A DNA stretch of 64,000 bases from Brevibacillus_D fluminis_A. Lineage in GTDB: Bacteria > Bacillota > Bacilli > Brevibacillales > Brevibacillaceae. The position numbers and the translations under genes were made by a program. Below the pieces are notes generated by a model. It did not search any database, was not told the origin of the DNA, and was given only the letters and a program-made list of their open reading frames with translations. Position 1 is the first letter of the stretch; each line of letters begins with the position of its first letter. The stretch covers positions 5,326,001 through 5,390,000 of the forward strand of contig NZ_CM125436.1 of the NCBI RefSeq assembly GCF_052072235.1. The letters are read 5' to 3'. Of the stretch, positions 35,507 to 45,211 are shown piece by piece.

Positions 35507-38174
35507 GCAATTCGGAAATGCCGTTCAAATAATGCTGAATCGTTTCTCTTGCTGCTTGCAATTCTCTCAGGTTTTTGAGGCGTGACCATTGCTCCGTGCT
35601 CACTTCCAACTCGATTTTCAACTGCTGCCATTGATTGTTCTTTTCCCGCACGCGATCGGCCATCCGTTGGACCTGGGTCATTACAGCACTGAATCGGTGC
35701 ACGGCTTCCGATAGCACATTCAATCGTTCTTGAAGCTGCTTGTCATTTGGGAACGACTTCACATCTTCATCTACCTGAGCAATCGCCCTTTGGATTTCGC
35801 TTACTTGCTTTGTCATTTCCCCCAGTTGTTGCTCACATGCCTCTATCTCTACCTGCAATCGTTCAATCTCGGACATTTTGAAGCGGCGCCGGGCCTCCTT
35901 ACCAATAAAACGGGCTGGTTGGGTATCGGTTACACATCCGCGAACCGGCCCCAATTGAAAGAAGGAAGAACCGATCCAGATCGACGTTGCGTCCAACTCT
36001 TCAAATGGCGGGGTGTCTTCTGTTTCTCTCCAGGCAAACGACCGCAGTACCGCATCGATCATCGCTTCATCCAGGCCGCTTTCCGGCGAGGGGACAGGCT
36101 TTAGCACATCAGCGAGGGTGTATCCCCACTCTACTGGTGAGGGAACAACCCATACCTCTTCCCCTTCATCGACTCTACCAAGGCAACCATCCGGTGCTAC
36201 CCATGCGTCAAGAAGACCGCATGCACCGAGCACACCTTCGATGCGTGCCCGCTCCTCCTCGGTCCAGTGATCCAGGAAATCGCAAACGTCATACAACGGA
36301 GCCCCTCCCCTTGCCCCCCGGTTTATACGAGCGGATGTTCGTTGGCCGTTTCGTACCGGCTCCGGCTCACGGCTCTCCTTCCACGCCTGCTGCTCTCGCT
36401 TGAACGTGGCCCGCTCTTCTTCAATTCGCTGTATGTCGTGGCGAAGCTGCCATTCCTGTTCCTTCCATTGTCTCCGAACCTCTTCCGCTGCTTCGATGGC
36501 AGGCTGCTTCACATCGGCGAAATTCCGGTTTTCCACGGAAATAGCGGAAACCGCCTGCAAAATTCGTTGAAACTTCCCTTCTTCTACAGAAAGTCCTTTT
36601 ACACGCTGTTTCCACTGAACAATCTCCTCTTTCAGGTGCTGCAGAGCCGCTTCTGTCTGCTTTTCAGATTCAACCTTCGCCAGTTCGGCTACGTCCCTTT
36701 CCTGCCGGATGGCTCCCAGTTCCTTCTCCAATTCCTGCAGGCTGTTCCATGCATCCCGCTCGGCCTGGGCTATCTTCCGTGCATATTCGATAGCATCGCG
36801 GTGGCGGGCCACATCCTTTTTCCATTCCAGAACAAACCCGTCTTCATCAGGCGGATGCTGGTACCAATAGCGATGGTAGATATCATGCTCGGAAAATTCC
36901 ATCTCCCTTGCCAAACTCTCAAGCTCCAGCAACTGATCTTCCTGGGCGCGCAGGTGCTCCAACTTCAGACCTTCATTTCGCTCCAATGCCGATTGTATTC
37001 GATCTTTGCGCAGCATTAGTGCATCAATGCGTGCGCGCGATTTATCCAAATACTGACCGGTTTCGGCAAAATTCCTTTCCAACGCTTGCAATTCTTTCTG
37101 CTTTTCCACCGCTTCATGCCGATTCAGGACATCGAGGTCGGCGTCCACTTCTTGCAACCGTCCGCGATATCCTTGCAAACGCTCATGGGATTTCGCCAAT
37201 TTCTGTCCCATTTCGTTGCATTGAGACTGAACCTTTTCTACTTCCTTCGCTTCTTCGTCCGCTTTTGCTTTGGCATCGAGCACTTCTTCTGATGCTTGAT
37301 AGAGGAGAACCCGATTATAGCGGTCATACGATTTTTCCAGCTTTTCCAGCTCGCTTTGATGCAGCTTCAGCTCATCCAAACGATCCGCAATCTGGTCCAT
37401 ATCTTCCAAGACTTCGGAAAGCGGTCGCAGATCATCTTCCTGAAGCGGCGGGAGCGCTTCCGTCAAAATGTGATAAATCGCCGATGGTTTGAAATCCTTG
37501 GACAACTTCGGGCTGCGAAGCTGGATGATCAAATTCATCAAATCGGTAAATGCCTCGCTGTCATAAAACCCAAACAACGCTTTGTTCACCAGGTCGCGGT
37601 ACGCTTTTTGCTCCTGTACCACTTGCCCCCCAGCGGCGATCTTGTTTTCGAGTTCCCGGCGATCCAGAGGATACTTTCCTTTCCCCTCCAACCAGGCAAT
37701 CCGGTCATACAACCAGAAGTCCTGGTTCACCCGGCGCCCATCATCCAGCAAAAATCCCCAGAAACTAACCTGGGATGCCCCTCTGCGAGCACGCAGCCCG
37801 ATGCCGATCGTTTTGTATAGGCCTTTTTGGGGATGGTGGAATTCCATCCATAAATACCCGATCCGGTTCGAATGCTCCCCGTCTTCCCCAAGCAAATAAT
37901 ATTCAATGCGGCGATCCCTTGAACCAAACGGGTCCAACCTCTGCGGCCGCTTGTCGCCATCCAGCACCAGCGGAAGGAAGCTTTGCATCGTCACGGATTT
38001 TCCGGCGCCGTTTGTCCCCCGCAGGATGAGACGACCTTCCTCCAGCGAGATTTCTTCGTCATCGTACACCCAAAAATTGAAGATGCCTGCCCGGGTCATC
38101 TCCCAGCGGTTGCGTTTCTGATGCTCCGCAACGTTATCGAAAGACTCATTCTTTGATTCATTTTCTAGTTGCAT
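35472..38174 (-). pseudogene. jetC: JetC, N-terminal part (SMC-like ATPase, frameshifted)
   Basis: The first 900 codons of the SMC-like motor of type II Wadjet. Walker A is LRGTNGAGKSVTMQSFLPLV near residue 55, followed by LDPFGSRDRRIEYYLLG and long coiled coils (YRGRLQEVDADLDVLNRHEA). JetC with JetA and JetB extrudes DNA loops to find small circular plasmids. The frame stops at RKAF, just where the next frame picks up. As written the ATP site halves are on separate peptides, so activity depends on whether the shift is real. The ATG follows GGGGGAGGGAGATCG. Confidence 0.9.
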
Positions 38175-38189
38175 CGATCTCCCTCCCCC

Positions 38190-39416
38190 TTATTCCGTAT
38201 CTGTCGCTTGATAGACGCCATTCCAACGGCCAAGAACCGGAGAAATGGCGAACCGGTTCTCATCCCGCCATCGACCCAATCCCCACTCGTTCAGATGCTT
38301 GGTCAGTGCTTCCGCCAATTCTGCCGCTGTCATTTCCTTGTGCTCCTTGCTCCAATATTCCTTGTGGCGCTGGCGCAAAACAAGCAACAGATTCTCCAAA
38401 TCTGCACGCCCCAACACCAACTCCCCATTGGCTTCCACGTACCACAGCGAGGACTCGGCGTGCTGCAGCCGTCTCAATTCTCCCGCCAACAGCAATACCA
38501 GATCAGAAATTGACGCCAAGGTGGGAAAAAGCTCCCCATCACTCGTAGCGTCAGGATGAAAAAACAGCAATCCTTCCCGGTACCGACTGCCTTCCCAGCC
38601 AAACATCATGCGAAGCTGCTCGATCAACGATCTCCTTTGGGTAATGACATAGTACAAATCATCAGCGTCCCATTCCTGATCCAGGATGACTGGTTCTAGC
38701 AAAAGTCTTCTGTAGACGCGATGACGGCGCTTCCTCATCTCTCCGTCCGGTGTGTCTGTATAGACCATCTGGGCGTTAAGCTCATGGATGTCAGTAAATC
38801 GGGATAGCTCCTCCGGAAATTGACGCAGCACATATCGAACATTGGGGGTGCATTCGTAGAGGACGTTATTTTCATCGTTATGGGCCCAATCCTGTTCATC
38901 GCCATCCACCGCAATCAGCACCCCAAACTGCTTGAGTTTCTTTAACGCACGCACCATCGACAAACGGTGCTGATACAGTTCCCAATCGACATGCAGCCCC
39001 GTTCCAACCATCTGTTCCTGTATCTGTACCACCATGTCTTTTAACAGGAATTGGTCAAGCTCCGTTTTCCCTTCCAAATACCATAGTCCATAAGTGAAAA
39101 AGGTATAATCACGCGGCTCCCGAAATTCCTGGATGCCCATCCAAGGAAATGCCCGCAACGGTGCCTTGTCCAATTTTGCCATCGACCTCGTCAGCATCAG
39201 GGAAAATCCGGCGTATTCCGCAAACCAGTCCCTCAGTTCCCGATACTGGTCACGAATCCAATAAAACAGTTCCGGGTCTTCCTCCTTTGTAATCCACGGT
39301 CGATTGAGCAGTGCCAGGGCGCATGTCTGGCGTCGTTCCCGCCAAATATCATCGCCTGATCTGCCTTGCATCCGCATCCGCCGCAAAGCCCATGACCGAG
39401 TCCCTCCTCTACCCAT
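38190..39416 (-). CDS. jetB: Wadjet subunit JetB (type II)
   Basis: A 408-aa protein of the TIGR02678 kind, a winged-helix (MukE-like) subunit that links the kleisin to the motor. It contains ELFYWIRDQYRELRDWFAEY and a C-terminal DDLYYVITQRRSLIEQLRMM. I chose ATG 39416, nine bases after AAGGAGG at the end of jetA, not the upstream start at 39488. It overlaps the jetA stop by 8 bp. It appears intact. Confidence 0.88.
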   Translation of the reverse strand: MGRGGTRSWALRRMRMQGRSGDDIWRERRQTCALALLNRPWITKEEDPELFYWIRDQYRELRDWFAEYAGFSLMLTRSMAKLDKAPLRAFPWMGIQEFREPRDYTFFTYGLWYLEGKTELDQFLLKDMVVQIQEQMVGTGLHVDWELYQHRLSMVRALKKLKQFGVLIAVDGDEQDWAHNDENNVLYECTPNVRYVLRQFPEELSRFTDIHELNAQMVYTDTPDGEMRKRRHRVYRRLLLEPVILDQEWDADDLYYVITQRRSLIEQLRMMFGWEGSRYREGLLFFHPDATSDGELFPTLASISDLVLLLAGELRRLQHAESSLWYVEANGELVLGRADLENLLLVLRQRHKEYWSKEHKEMTAAELAEALTKHLNEWGLGRWRDENRFAISPVLGRWNGVYQATDTE

Positions 39417-40923
39417 GAACCGTCTCCTCCTTATATGGCGCATCAAACAAGAGCGTATAGTTCGGCATGTCCAATATGCCGTCTTCACACACCAGTGTTG
39501 TCATCTCGCTGGCCTGGGCCAATTGCAACCGTACTTTGACTCCCTCTGCTGTCACGAACGTGCGGGAAGAATTACCCATGCAACGGCCAATCCATTGCAA
39601 TAACCGCAAACGCGTCTTGGCATCGAGGACCCCCAATTCAGAGATGCGTACCTGTTTCTTACTGGCCATCCGATGAACAAACTCGCGCTCCTCCTGCAGC
39701 TGCCGCTCAATAACGGCCCGTGCAGCCTGCTTCCTGCTCCCCGATTGCCGAACCGGCTCCGTCTCAGAACGTGAAAGTCTTTTCCGACTTCGTGAACGAA
39801 CGGGCCGAATCTTGGGTACTTCATGCCACATGGAGATATCAGTTAGATCGGTTGTGCGCTCATCCTCGCCTTGCAGATGTCTGCTAGGGAACAGCCCAAA
39901 TGCATAAGCGGCTAGGCAGTGGGCCTCATCCATCGAAGTCAGACGGTCAAACCACTGGGCCAAATACTCCAATTCCTTCTTCCTGCTGATCCCGGCCCGT
40001 TTTCGCTCCTGCAGCCTCACTGCACAACGGACCACTTTCGCAATCGTCTCTTTGGTTGCACGCTCCAGCAGTACAAGCTCGCTTTGCTCGCTTCCTTCCC
40101 CCAAAAACCATCTACGCAGATTTTGCCAGCCTTGCTGCAAAGAAGCGGCCATCTCTTCACTTGAGAAACTTTCCTCCAACCGAGGCTTTCTCATCTCGTC
40201 GCCTATTGCATGCTCTATGAACGTTTCCGCCACAATACGGGAGATTCTCTGCAAATGCCCTTCGATTTGATAAGCTTTTTTCTGAAGCCCTTTGATAAAA
40301 TGCTGCAAATAGTCGGTCAGCTTGTCCTTCATCAGCAAAAAAGCTTCCGTAGCCATCATCTGTTCCGCTTGAATCGAGTTCATGCTGGCGATGAAGTCAG
40401 CAGCATTCTCATGCATGGTCTTAAAAGCTTGATACAGCTTTCCCCAACAAGCCGCAGCTTCCCCTTCTTTAAAAAAGCCACCGCTCTCCCTCACAGCTAC
40501 TAGACACTCCGCTATCGTATCCAGATAAGTCGTCTCCAGCGAACCTCCATATCCCTTGATGGTTTCTAGCGTTTGCAGCATTCGCTCGATCTCGATTGAA
40601 TAGGGCGTCAGCACATACTGACTCTTCTTTCTCATGTACTCTTCAACGGTCTGAGCTCGGCCGCCATCGTGCCTGGAGGCAAGATTGCGCCATTCCTTAA
40701 GCTGTTCCAGATCTGCCTGGCACTGTTCAACCGTATATCCTTCGAGAATCCCCCACAGCTTTACACCTTCGAATACCTCTTCTACCCGAAGCCAGTACCG
40801 AAGCCGTTGGTATTCCTGGTAGAAATAGCGCATCACTGCTCGATAGCGAGCGACATTGTCTGCATTTAAATAGCGAAATTCGGGAACGCCCCGAAGCATC
40901 GCAGGCGACATAGAATGGTCCAA
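39409..40923 (-). CDS. jetA: Wadjet subunit JetA (type II)
   Basis: A 504-aa protein of the TIGR02677 kind, the kleisin (MukF-like) of the Wadjet complex. The N-terminal part reads FRYLNADNVARYRAVMRYFY, and the C terminus has MPNYTLLFDAPYKEETVHG. It is mostly helical. It is first in the jetA-jetB-jetC-jetD-mazF order, with every junction overlapping or very close. The start is a TTG at 40923 after GGGAGGATCGTCATC; an ATG four codons in is an alternative. The region upstream has a palindrome shared with a divergent gene. Confidence 0.88.
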   Translation of the reverse strand: MDHSMSPAMLRGVPEFRYLNADNVARYRAVMRYFYQEYQRLRYWLRVEEVFEGVKLWGILEGYTVEQCQADLEQLKEWRNLASRHDGGRAQTVEEYMRKKSQYVLTPYSIEIERMLQTLETIKGYGGSLETTYLDTIAECLVAVRESGGFFKEGEAAACWGKLYQAFKTMHENAADFIASMNSIQAEQMMATEAFLLMKDKLTDYLQHFIKGLQKKAYQIEGHLQRISRIVAETFIEHAIGDEMRKPRLEESFSSEEMAASLQQGWQNLRRWFLGEGSEQSELVLLERATKETIAKVVRCAVRLQERKRAGISRKKELEYLAQWFDRLTSMDEAHCLAAYAFGLFPSRHLQGEDERTTDLTDISMWHEVPKIRPVRSRSRKRLSRSETEPVRQSGSRKQAARAVIERQLQEEREFVHRMASKKQVRISELGVLDAKTRLRLLQWIGRCMGNSSRTFVTAEGVKVRLQLAQASEMTTLVCEDGILDMPNYTLLFDAPYKEETVHG

Positions 40924-40971
40924 GATGACGATCCTCCCGTCCGATTTTTCTTATCGAATATGGTAATGGTG

Positions 40972-40992
40972 AATATGGGAAAATGCCATATT
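40972..40992. promoter_or_regulatory. Palindrome in the divergent jetA / transposase-like promoter
   Basis: AATATGG and CCATATT face each other 7 bp apart; a further GAATATGG lies at 40956-40963 in direct orientation. The intergenic region is 177 bp and AT-rich. A regulator may bind here, possibly the zinc-ribbon/HTH protein encoded at 41101. Confidence 0.45.
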
Positions 40993-41100
40993 GTTAATTT
41001 TTACCAATTTATCACCTTTACACTTATTACTTTAATTGTGGTTTATGAGTATCGGAACATGCTAGAATAAAAATATGGGATTGTAGCGAGGAGGGAAACA

Positions 41101-42021
41101 ATGACTCAACGAAGACCCGACGAGGAACGCAGAGTGGCAGAAAATCAACATTTATGGGCAGATATTCAAAGGAATTGGAAACAATATCGGTCATATGCTC
41201 AATATGGTGGTCTCCAATGTCCGAAATGCAAACGAAAAGACGCCTTTGTGTTCCATGCTTATTATCGAGGACGTAAACGCTATAAGTGTAAATGTGGAAC
41301 TACTGTTAATGATTTGTCGCAATCTCTCATGCACCGCAGCCGCCATCCCAAAAAATGGCTTGATTTTATGGAAATGGTGCTTAAAGGAGAAAGTTTGGGA
41401 CAAATGTCGAAGGAATTAGGCCTGAGCAAGGTAACTCTTTACCGTTGGAGAAAAAAGTTCATGCAGCTCGCTACGGAACTTTATCAAGAGCGACTGCAGG
41501 GAATCATTGAAGCGGAGGAGTTCGAGATTCCCCCTCATCTCAAACCCAATTTTATTCAACATGCAAAAAATGAGCGGATAGATCATAAGCAAGTCTATTT
41601 ACTAGTTGCCAAGGATCGATTGGGCAACTGCCTTTTCCGGATAAAGCGCAACCGTACTAAGCTATGGAGAGCATTTTTGCAACGCGTTCAAAAGAAGTCA
41701 ACAATACATGCAAATGTTCCTAAATCAGGACTGCCGAACATCATTCTTCCTAAAGATGTAATGTTCTTTGGTCCATCAGAAGGTAGGGAGACAGTAGAAA
41801 AACGAGAATGGAATAGTTCGATGTGTGAGTTTCTTAACCATTTCGCCCAAACCAGTTCGAAGTATCGAAGCGTATCAAGCAAATATCTGATAGGATTTCT
41901 TAGTTTGTCGGCATTAAAACATAAACTGCATGGAAGCACAAGGGAACAAAGAAAAGCGTTCTTTATATACACGCTGCTGACGAATAATATGAGTGCGGCA
42001 CATAAGCTGGTTTCCAATTGA
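41101..42021 (+). CDS. Zinc-ribbon/HTH protein derived from an IS1595-like transposase, catalytic site degenerate
   Basis: A 306-aa protein. Residues 38-70 are a zinc ribbon (CPKCKRKDAFVFHAYYRGRK then YKCKC), followed by an HTH (ESLGQMSKELGLSKVTLYRW) as in IS1595/ISXO2 transposases. The DDE domain is barely recognisable: the place of the first catalytic Asp reads AEEFEIPPHLK, and I cannot find the other two acidic residues in context. No terminal repeats are visible. The ATG follows GAGGAGGGAAACA. It is divergent from jetA. It may be a co-opted DNA-binding protein or simply a dying transposase. Confidence 0.65.
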   Translation: MTQRRPDEERRVAENQHLWADIQRNWKQYRSYAQYGGLQCPKCKRKDAFVFHAYYRGRKRYKCKCGTTVNDLSQSLMHRSRHPKKWLDFMEMVLKGESLGQMSKELGLSKVTLYRWRKKFMQLATELYQERLQGIIEAEEFEIPPHLKPNFIQHAKNERIDHKQVYLLVAKDRLGNCLFRIKRNRTKLWRAFLQRVQKKSTIHANVPKSGLPNIILPKDVMFFGPSEGRETVEKREWNSSMCEFLNHFAQTSSKYRSVSSKYLIGFLSLSALKHKLHGSTREQRKAFFIYTLLTNNMSAAHKLVSN

Positions 42022-42376
42022 TATCGGATCGTCTGCTGGGAAGTCCTCCCGAAAAATTGTGACAATATTTCGAACGGTTCAACCTTTGTTTTTTTGCCAC
42101 ATTTAAGTTATATAGTTTGATTTTCATATACATTTATTTTTATAGGTAAATTTTCGATAAAACTAAATTTTTGCTATAAAATAAAAACAGCTATCACAGA
42201 GAATATTCTGCGAGAACTGTTCGCTACGTTCAATGCGTATGCATTCTTGGTAAAACCTGTACGTGCTCATAACCAGTAGCACAAATTTACAATTGTATAG
42301 AAAAAGAGACAGTTAGCTTTTCTCTGTGTAAAAATAGAAGTACCACCAACCACTTCTACGCAGAGGAAAATCCAGC
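42022..42376. other. AT-rich gap with diverged hairpin
   Basis: No gene seen. It contains a hairpin at 42187-42220 (ACAGCTATCACAGA against TCTGCGAGAACTGT) that is a diverged copy of the one at 29279-29316, including flanking AAAAA and GTTCG. Confidence 0.45.
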
Positions 42377-42975
42377 ATGTCTCATACGTTTATGGGTAGC
42401 ACATCAAGAAGATTTGAACAACATTTTACGAGACTGGAAATTACCTCTGTATTTCTCGAAACCCGTTATGAATCACATCGTTCGCTATCTGGACGGGATA
42501 CGTAGCAAAGGATGCACAGGCATATTCACCGTGAAAGTCGCCATCATCGAGATCGGCGTACCTTGAGCCATGTCCTTGCACACGGCAATTGGAACGAATC
42601 ATTTCTTCTACGTATTGCTCAGCACCATTCTTGGAAAAGCGTTTTCATCAAGCGAATCAGTCAAATACACCCATTTTCGTACTCCTAGACGATACTGACT
42701 GCCAGAAAACCACCCCTTCGCCACAGGCTCAGCGCACAATACAGGGCGCAACCTTCCAACATTCGCATGCGGTAGGAAAGCCTGTTTGGGGCTGCCGTCA
42801 GCCTGATCCCGGCAACGGCGAACATCCGGTCAACAGTCTCGCTACAATTCATCCGGTTGGGAGCATAGCGGATCGGCAAGCCCGTCAGCAAATACAAGCC
42901 ATTCGTGATCGTCTGCCAGAGGTCGTATGGTATGCCGATGTGCTCCTGGATAAACGCGGTCATTGCATTAGCATT
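42377..42975 (+). pseudogene. IS701/IS4-like transposase remnant
   Basis: Fragments in different frames follow the order of this family: DWKLPLYFSKPVMNHIVRYL and DGIRSKGCTGIF, then HGNWNESFLLRIAQHHSW, then FVLLDDTDCQKTTPSPQAQR and GATFQHSHAVGKPVWG. The LDDT..KT and SHA.GKPVWG blocks are the DDE region with the first catalytic Asp. At least two frameshifts break it and the C-terminal half is lost where the IS30 remnant begins. Confidence 0.65.
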
Positions 42976-42979
42976 AGCC

Positions 42980-43831
42980 TGCTATCCCCCAATCACACTA
43001 CCATCCCCTCCATCGCTTGGGATGATCTACCCGTGCGATTGCTACAGAACTCAAACGGCATCATTCTACCATTACTCGTGAGTTAAAACGAGGGTACGGG
43101 CAGAAGAATACCAGGCTGAGGCTGCTCATGTGGCTTATGAGAAACGACGTAAACGCTCGATTTCTCGTGGCAAATGGACAACCGAACGGGAGCAATACAT
43201 TGCCGGGAAGTTGCCCAAAACTGTCTCCCGAGCAGATTGCCGGACGAACGAGTCAAGAATGCCCCGAACAGCAGGTTTCGTTTAAAACCATCTATCGCTG
43301 GCTGTATCAAGGTCTTCTGGTTAAAGGAGATACTGTTGTTCTACGCCACAAAGGCAACCGCCGAGGTCCTGTCGAAACGCGTGGCCGCTTCAACGTAGGC
43401 AAGTCCATTTCGCAGCGCCCCAACGAAGTAAGAACACGTCGGAGTTTTGGTCACTGGGAGCTGGATACGGTTGTTTCAGGTCGGGGCAAAAACAAAGCAT
43501 GCGTCGCTACGTTCGCTGAACATAAGACCCGCCTCTATCTTGCCGTGAAGATGCCTGATCGCACCCCATCCTCTTTAGAGAAGGCATTTGGAGTGGTCGC
43601 GGATTCTTTTCCCAAAGGGACGTTTCAAACCGCCACCGTTGATCGGGGGAAAGAATTTGCCTGCTATGAACGGTTAGAGTCAGCACATGATCTAGCCATT
43701 TACTTTGCGGAGGTCTCTGAGGAAGAGCTTGTTTTCAAGAATTCCATCTCATGAACAACCGTCCAAGAGAATGTCTGGGCTGGAAGACAGCTCACGAATC
43801 ATTCATAAAAGCTCTGTCGCACTTGGCTTGA
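42980..43831 (+). pseudogene. IS30-family transposase remnant
   Basis: IATELKRHHSTITRELKRGY (the IS30 helix-turn-helix) begins near 43040, then the frame shifts to AEEYQAEAAHVAYEKRRKRS, then to SPEQIAGRTSQECPEQQVSF and on through RSFGHWELDTVVSGRGKNKA, VDRGKEFACYERL. The block with the usual SPWQRGTNEN is deleted, after which FAEVSEEEL and, out of frame, NNRPRECLGWKTAHESF close it. At least three frameshifts and one deletion make it inactive. Confidence 0.8.
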
Positions 43832-43981
43832 CAATCCGTCATCCCCAAAAAGCTCTTTACGGAAGACAAATAAAAAAACACCACTCACGTTTCGAGCAGT
43901 GCTCCATATTACACTTTTGGTGTGGGCGGGTGATAATCAGATTGATAATAGTTGGAATGGAAGCACTTATTAGGTTTACTA

Positions 43982-44218
43982 CTATGTTTCGGTATTTTTC
44001 AGATAGTAACAAACTCTTCGGGAAAAATATTGACTCATATGATCAGCTAAGTGTGCTCTTTCCTCTTTCGATATCTCATAATGATCCAAAAAATCTTTAA
44101 ACATTGCATAGTCCTTTATCTCAACTTTTTGTAAAGCTTCGCCTGTGTACATCCGATATAATTTTTGAATTTTGCACCATAATTTGTTTGTGATTTCTTT
44201 TTTTATGTCTAGTTCTTC
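43982..44218 (-). pseudogene. In-frame continuation of the 44219 gene after a stop codon
   Basis: Directly after the TAA of the 44219 gene the same frame stays open for 78 codons (EELDIKKEITNKLWCKIQKL and on to YYLKNTET before TAG). It has no start codon near the beginning, and its composition matches the upstream gene. This suggests one ancestral 278-codon gene with a nonsense change, or a partly read-through product. Confidence 0.5.
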
Positions 44219-44818
44219 TTATCTCTTTTTCATAGACAGCAAATTATCATTATATTGTTTAATTGCCTCATCTTTGCCACGAAAAATCAATAGCTTAAAA
44301 CTCATCGGCTTAATTCGTTCTAACAGATCCAAATGATACCAATGCACCTCTTCAAACAACTCAAAATCAATGATCGTTTGAATAATGTCGGTTTTATCAT
44401 CTTCCGATATTTCACATCCATTCTTCAAAAGTAGATCAACTAAAACCTGGACGTCAATATGAGACAGAACCTCATTATAGCAATCAAAAATAAACTCAGA
44501 AATCAACTGTTCATATTTTTCTTCATAGGTATCATGAAAGAATCCACAACCACTGATATAAGATGCAATTGAATTCCCGGTATATTCCTCAAGAAAATCT
44601 CCTATACAAGGGTAATCATCTAATGAAAATCCCTCATCTAGTCGAAGAAGAGTACCCGAGTAGTCCCAAGGTGAATCAAATTCATGAGTAACTATATATT
44701 TGGGACGGAAAATGAAGTCATATGCTAGATCCACCGCTAACCTATTCAGAAGTATTTGAAATTTTCCCTCCACCTTGTCTCTAATTTGTTGAGAGATACT
44801 TTCTATAGTGTATTTCAT
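44219..44818 (-). CDS. Uncharacterised acidic protein, possibly truncated
   Basis: A 199-aa protein rich in Asp, Glu, Ile and Phe (for example FSLDDYPCIGDFLEEYTGNS, LLKNGCEISEDDKTDIIQTI). The region is clearly more AT-rich than the cas and jet genes, suggesting later arrival. It lies alone among IS remnants. No signal peptide, membrane segment or known motif is seen. The open frame continues for 78 codons beyond the TAA, so the stop may be secondary. Immunity proteins and small defence proteins can look like this, but I cannot assign it. Confidence 0.55.
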   Translation of the reverse strand: MKYTIESISQQIRDKVEGKFQILLNRLAVDLAYDFIFRPKYIVTHEFDSPWDYSGTLLRLDEGFSLDDYPCIGDFLEEYTGNSIASYISGCGFFHDTYEEKYEQLISEFIFDCYNEVLSHIDVQVLVDLLLKNGCEISEDDKTDIIQTIIDFELFEEVHWYHLDLLERIKPMSFKLLIFRGKDEAIKQYNDNLLSMKKR

Positions 44819-45211
44819 CCTTTACTCCCCCAATTATTCGGGAATATAAGTACATTTCCTATAATTTTATAATAAGGTAAGATAACCCAAAATACAAACA
44901 CAAGTTCCCGTTTTTAGTTGAATCTGCACGAATGAGATAGAAATACAACTTCTAACTAGGTGAAACCTTTAACACTTAGAACGCAATTAGTATCGATTTA
45001 GCCGGAAGCTTGATTAATCGCTAGTAGAAATTTCAACGCAGAGCTTTTCATTGGTTGATTCCGACACGCTTTGTCGCTATCGCTCCTCCGCGACCGAGCC
45101 TTCCGTCCGATTCGGACTTGCACGATCTAATCATCGTCTTTGATACATAACAAAAAAAGCACCCACATGAGGAGAGCACTGCAAAACGGTTACGGTTTCT
45201 GTAAAAACAAA
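44819..45211. other. Gap between the AT-rich gene and the second IS1182 element
   Basis: About 390 bp. It must hold the promoter of the 44219 gene. I see no gene, no clear terminator and no repeat beyond the IS end. Confidence 0.35.

Noticed and set aside
41101..42021. A complete IS1595-family insertion sequence
   Set aside because: I could not find terminal inverted repeats or target duplications, and catalytic residues are not evident.
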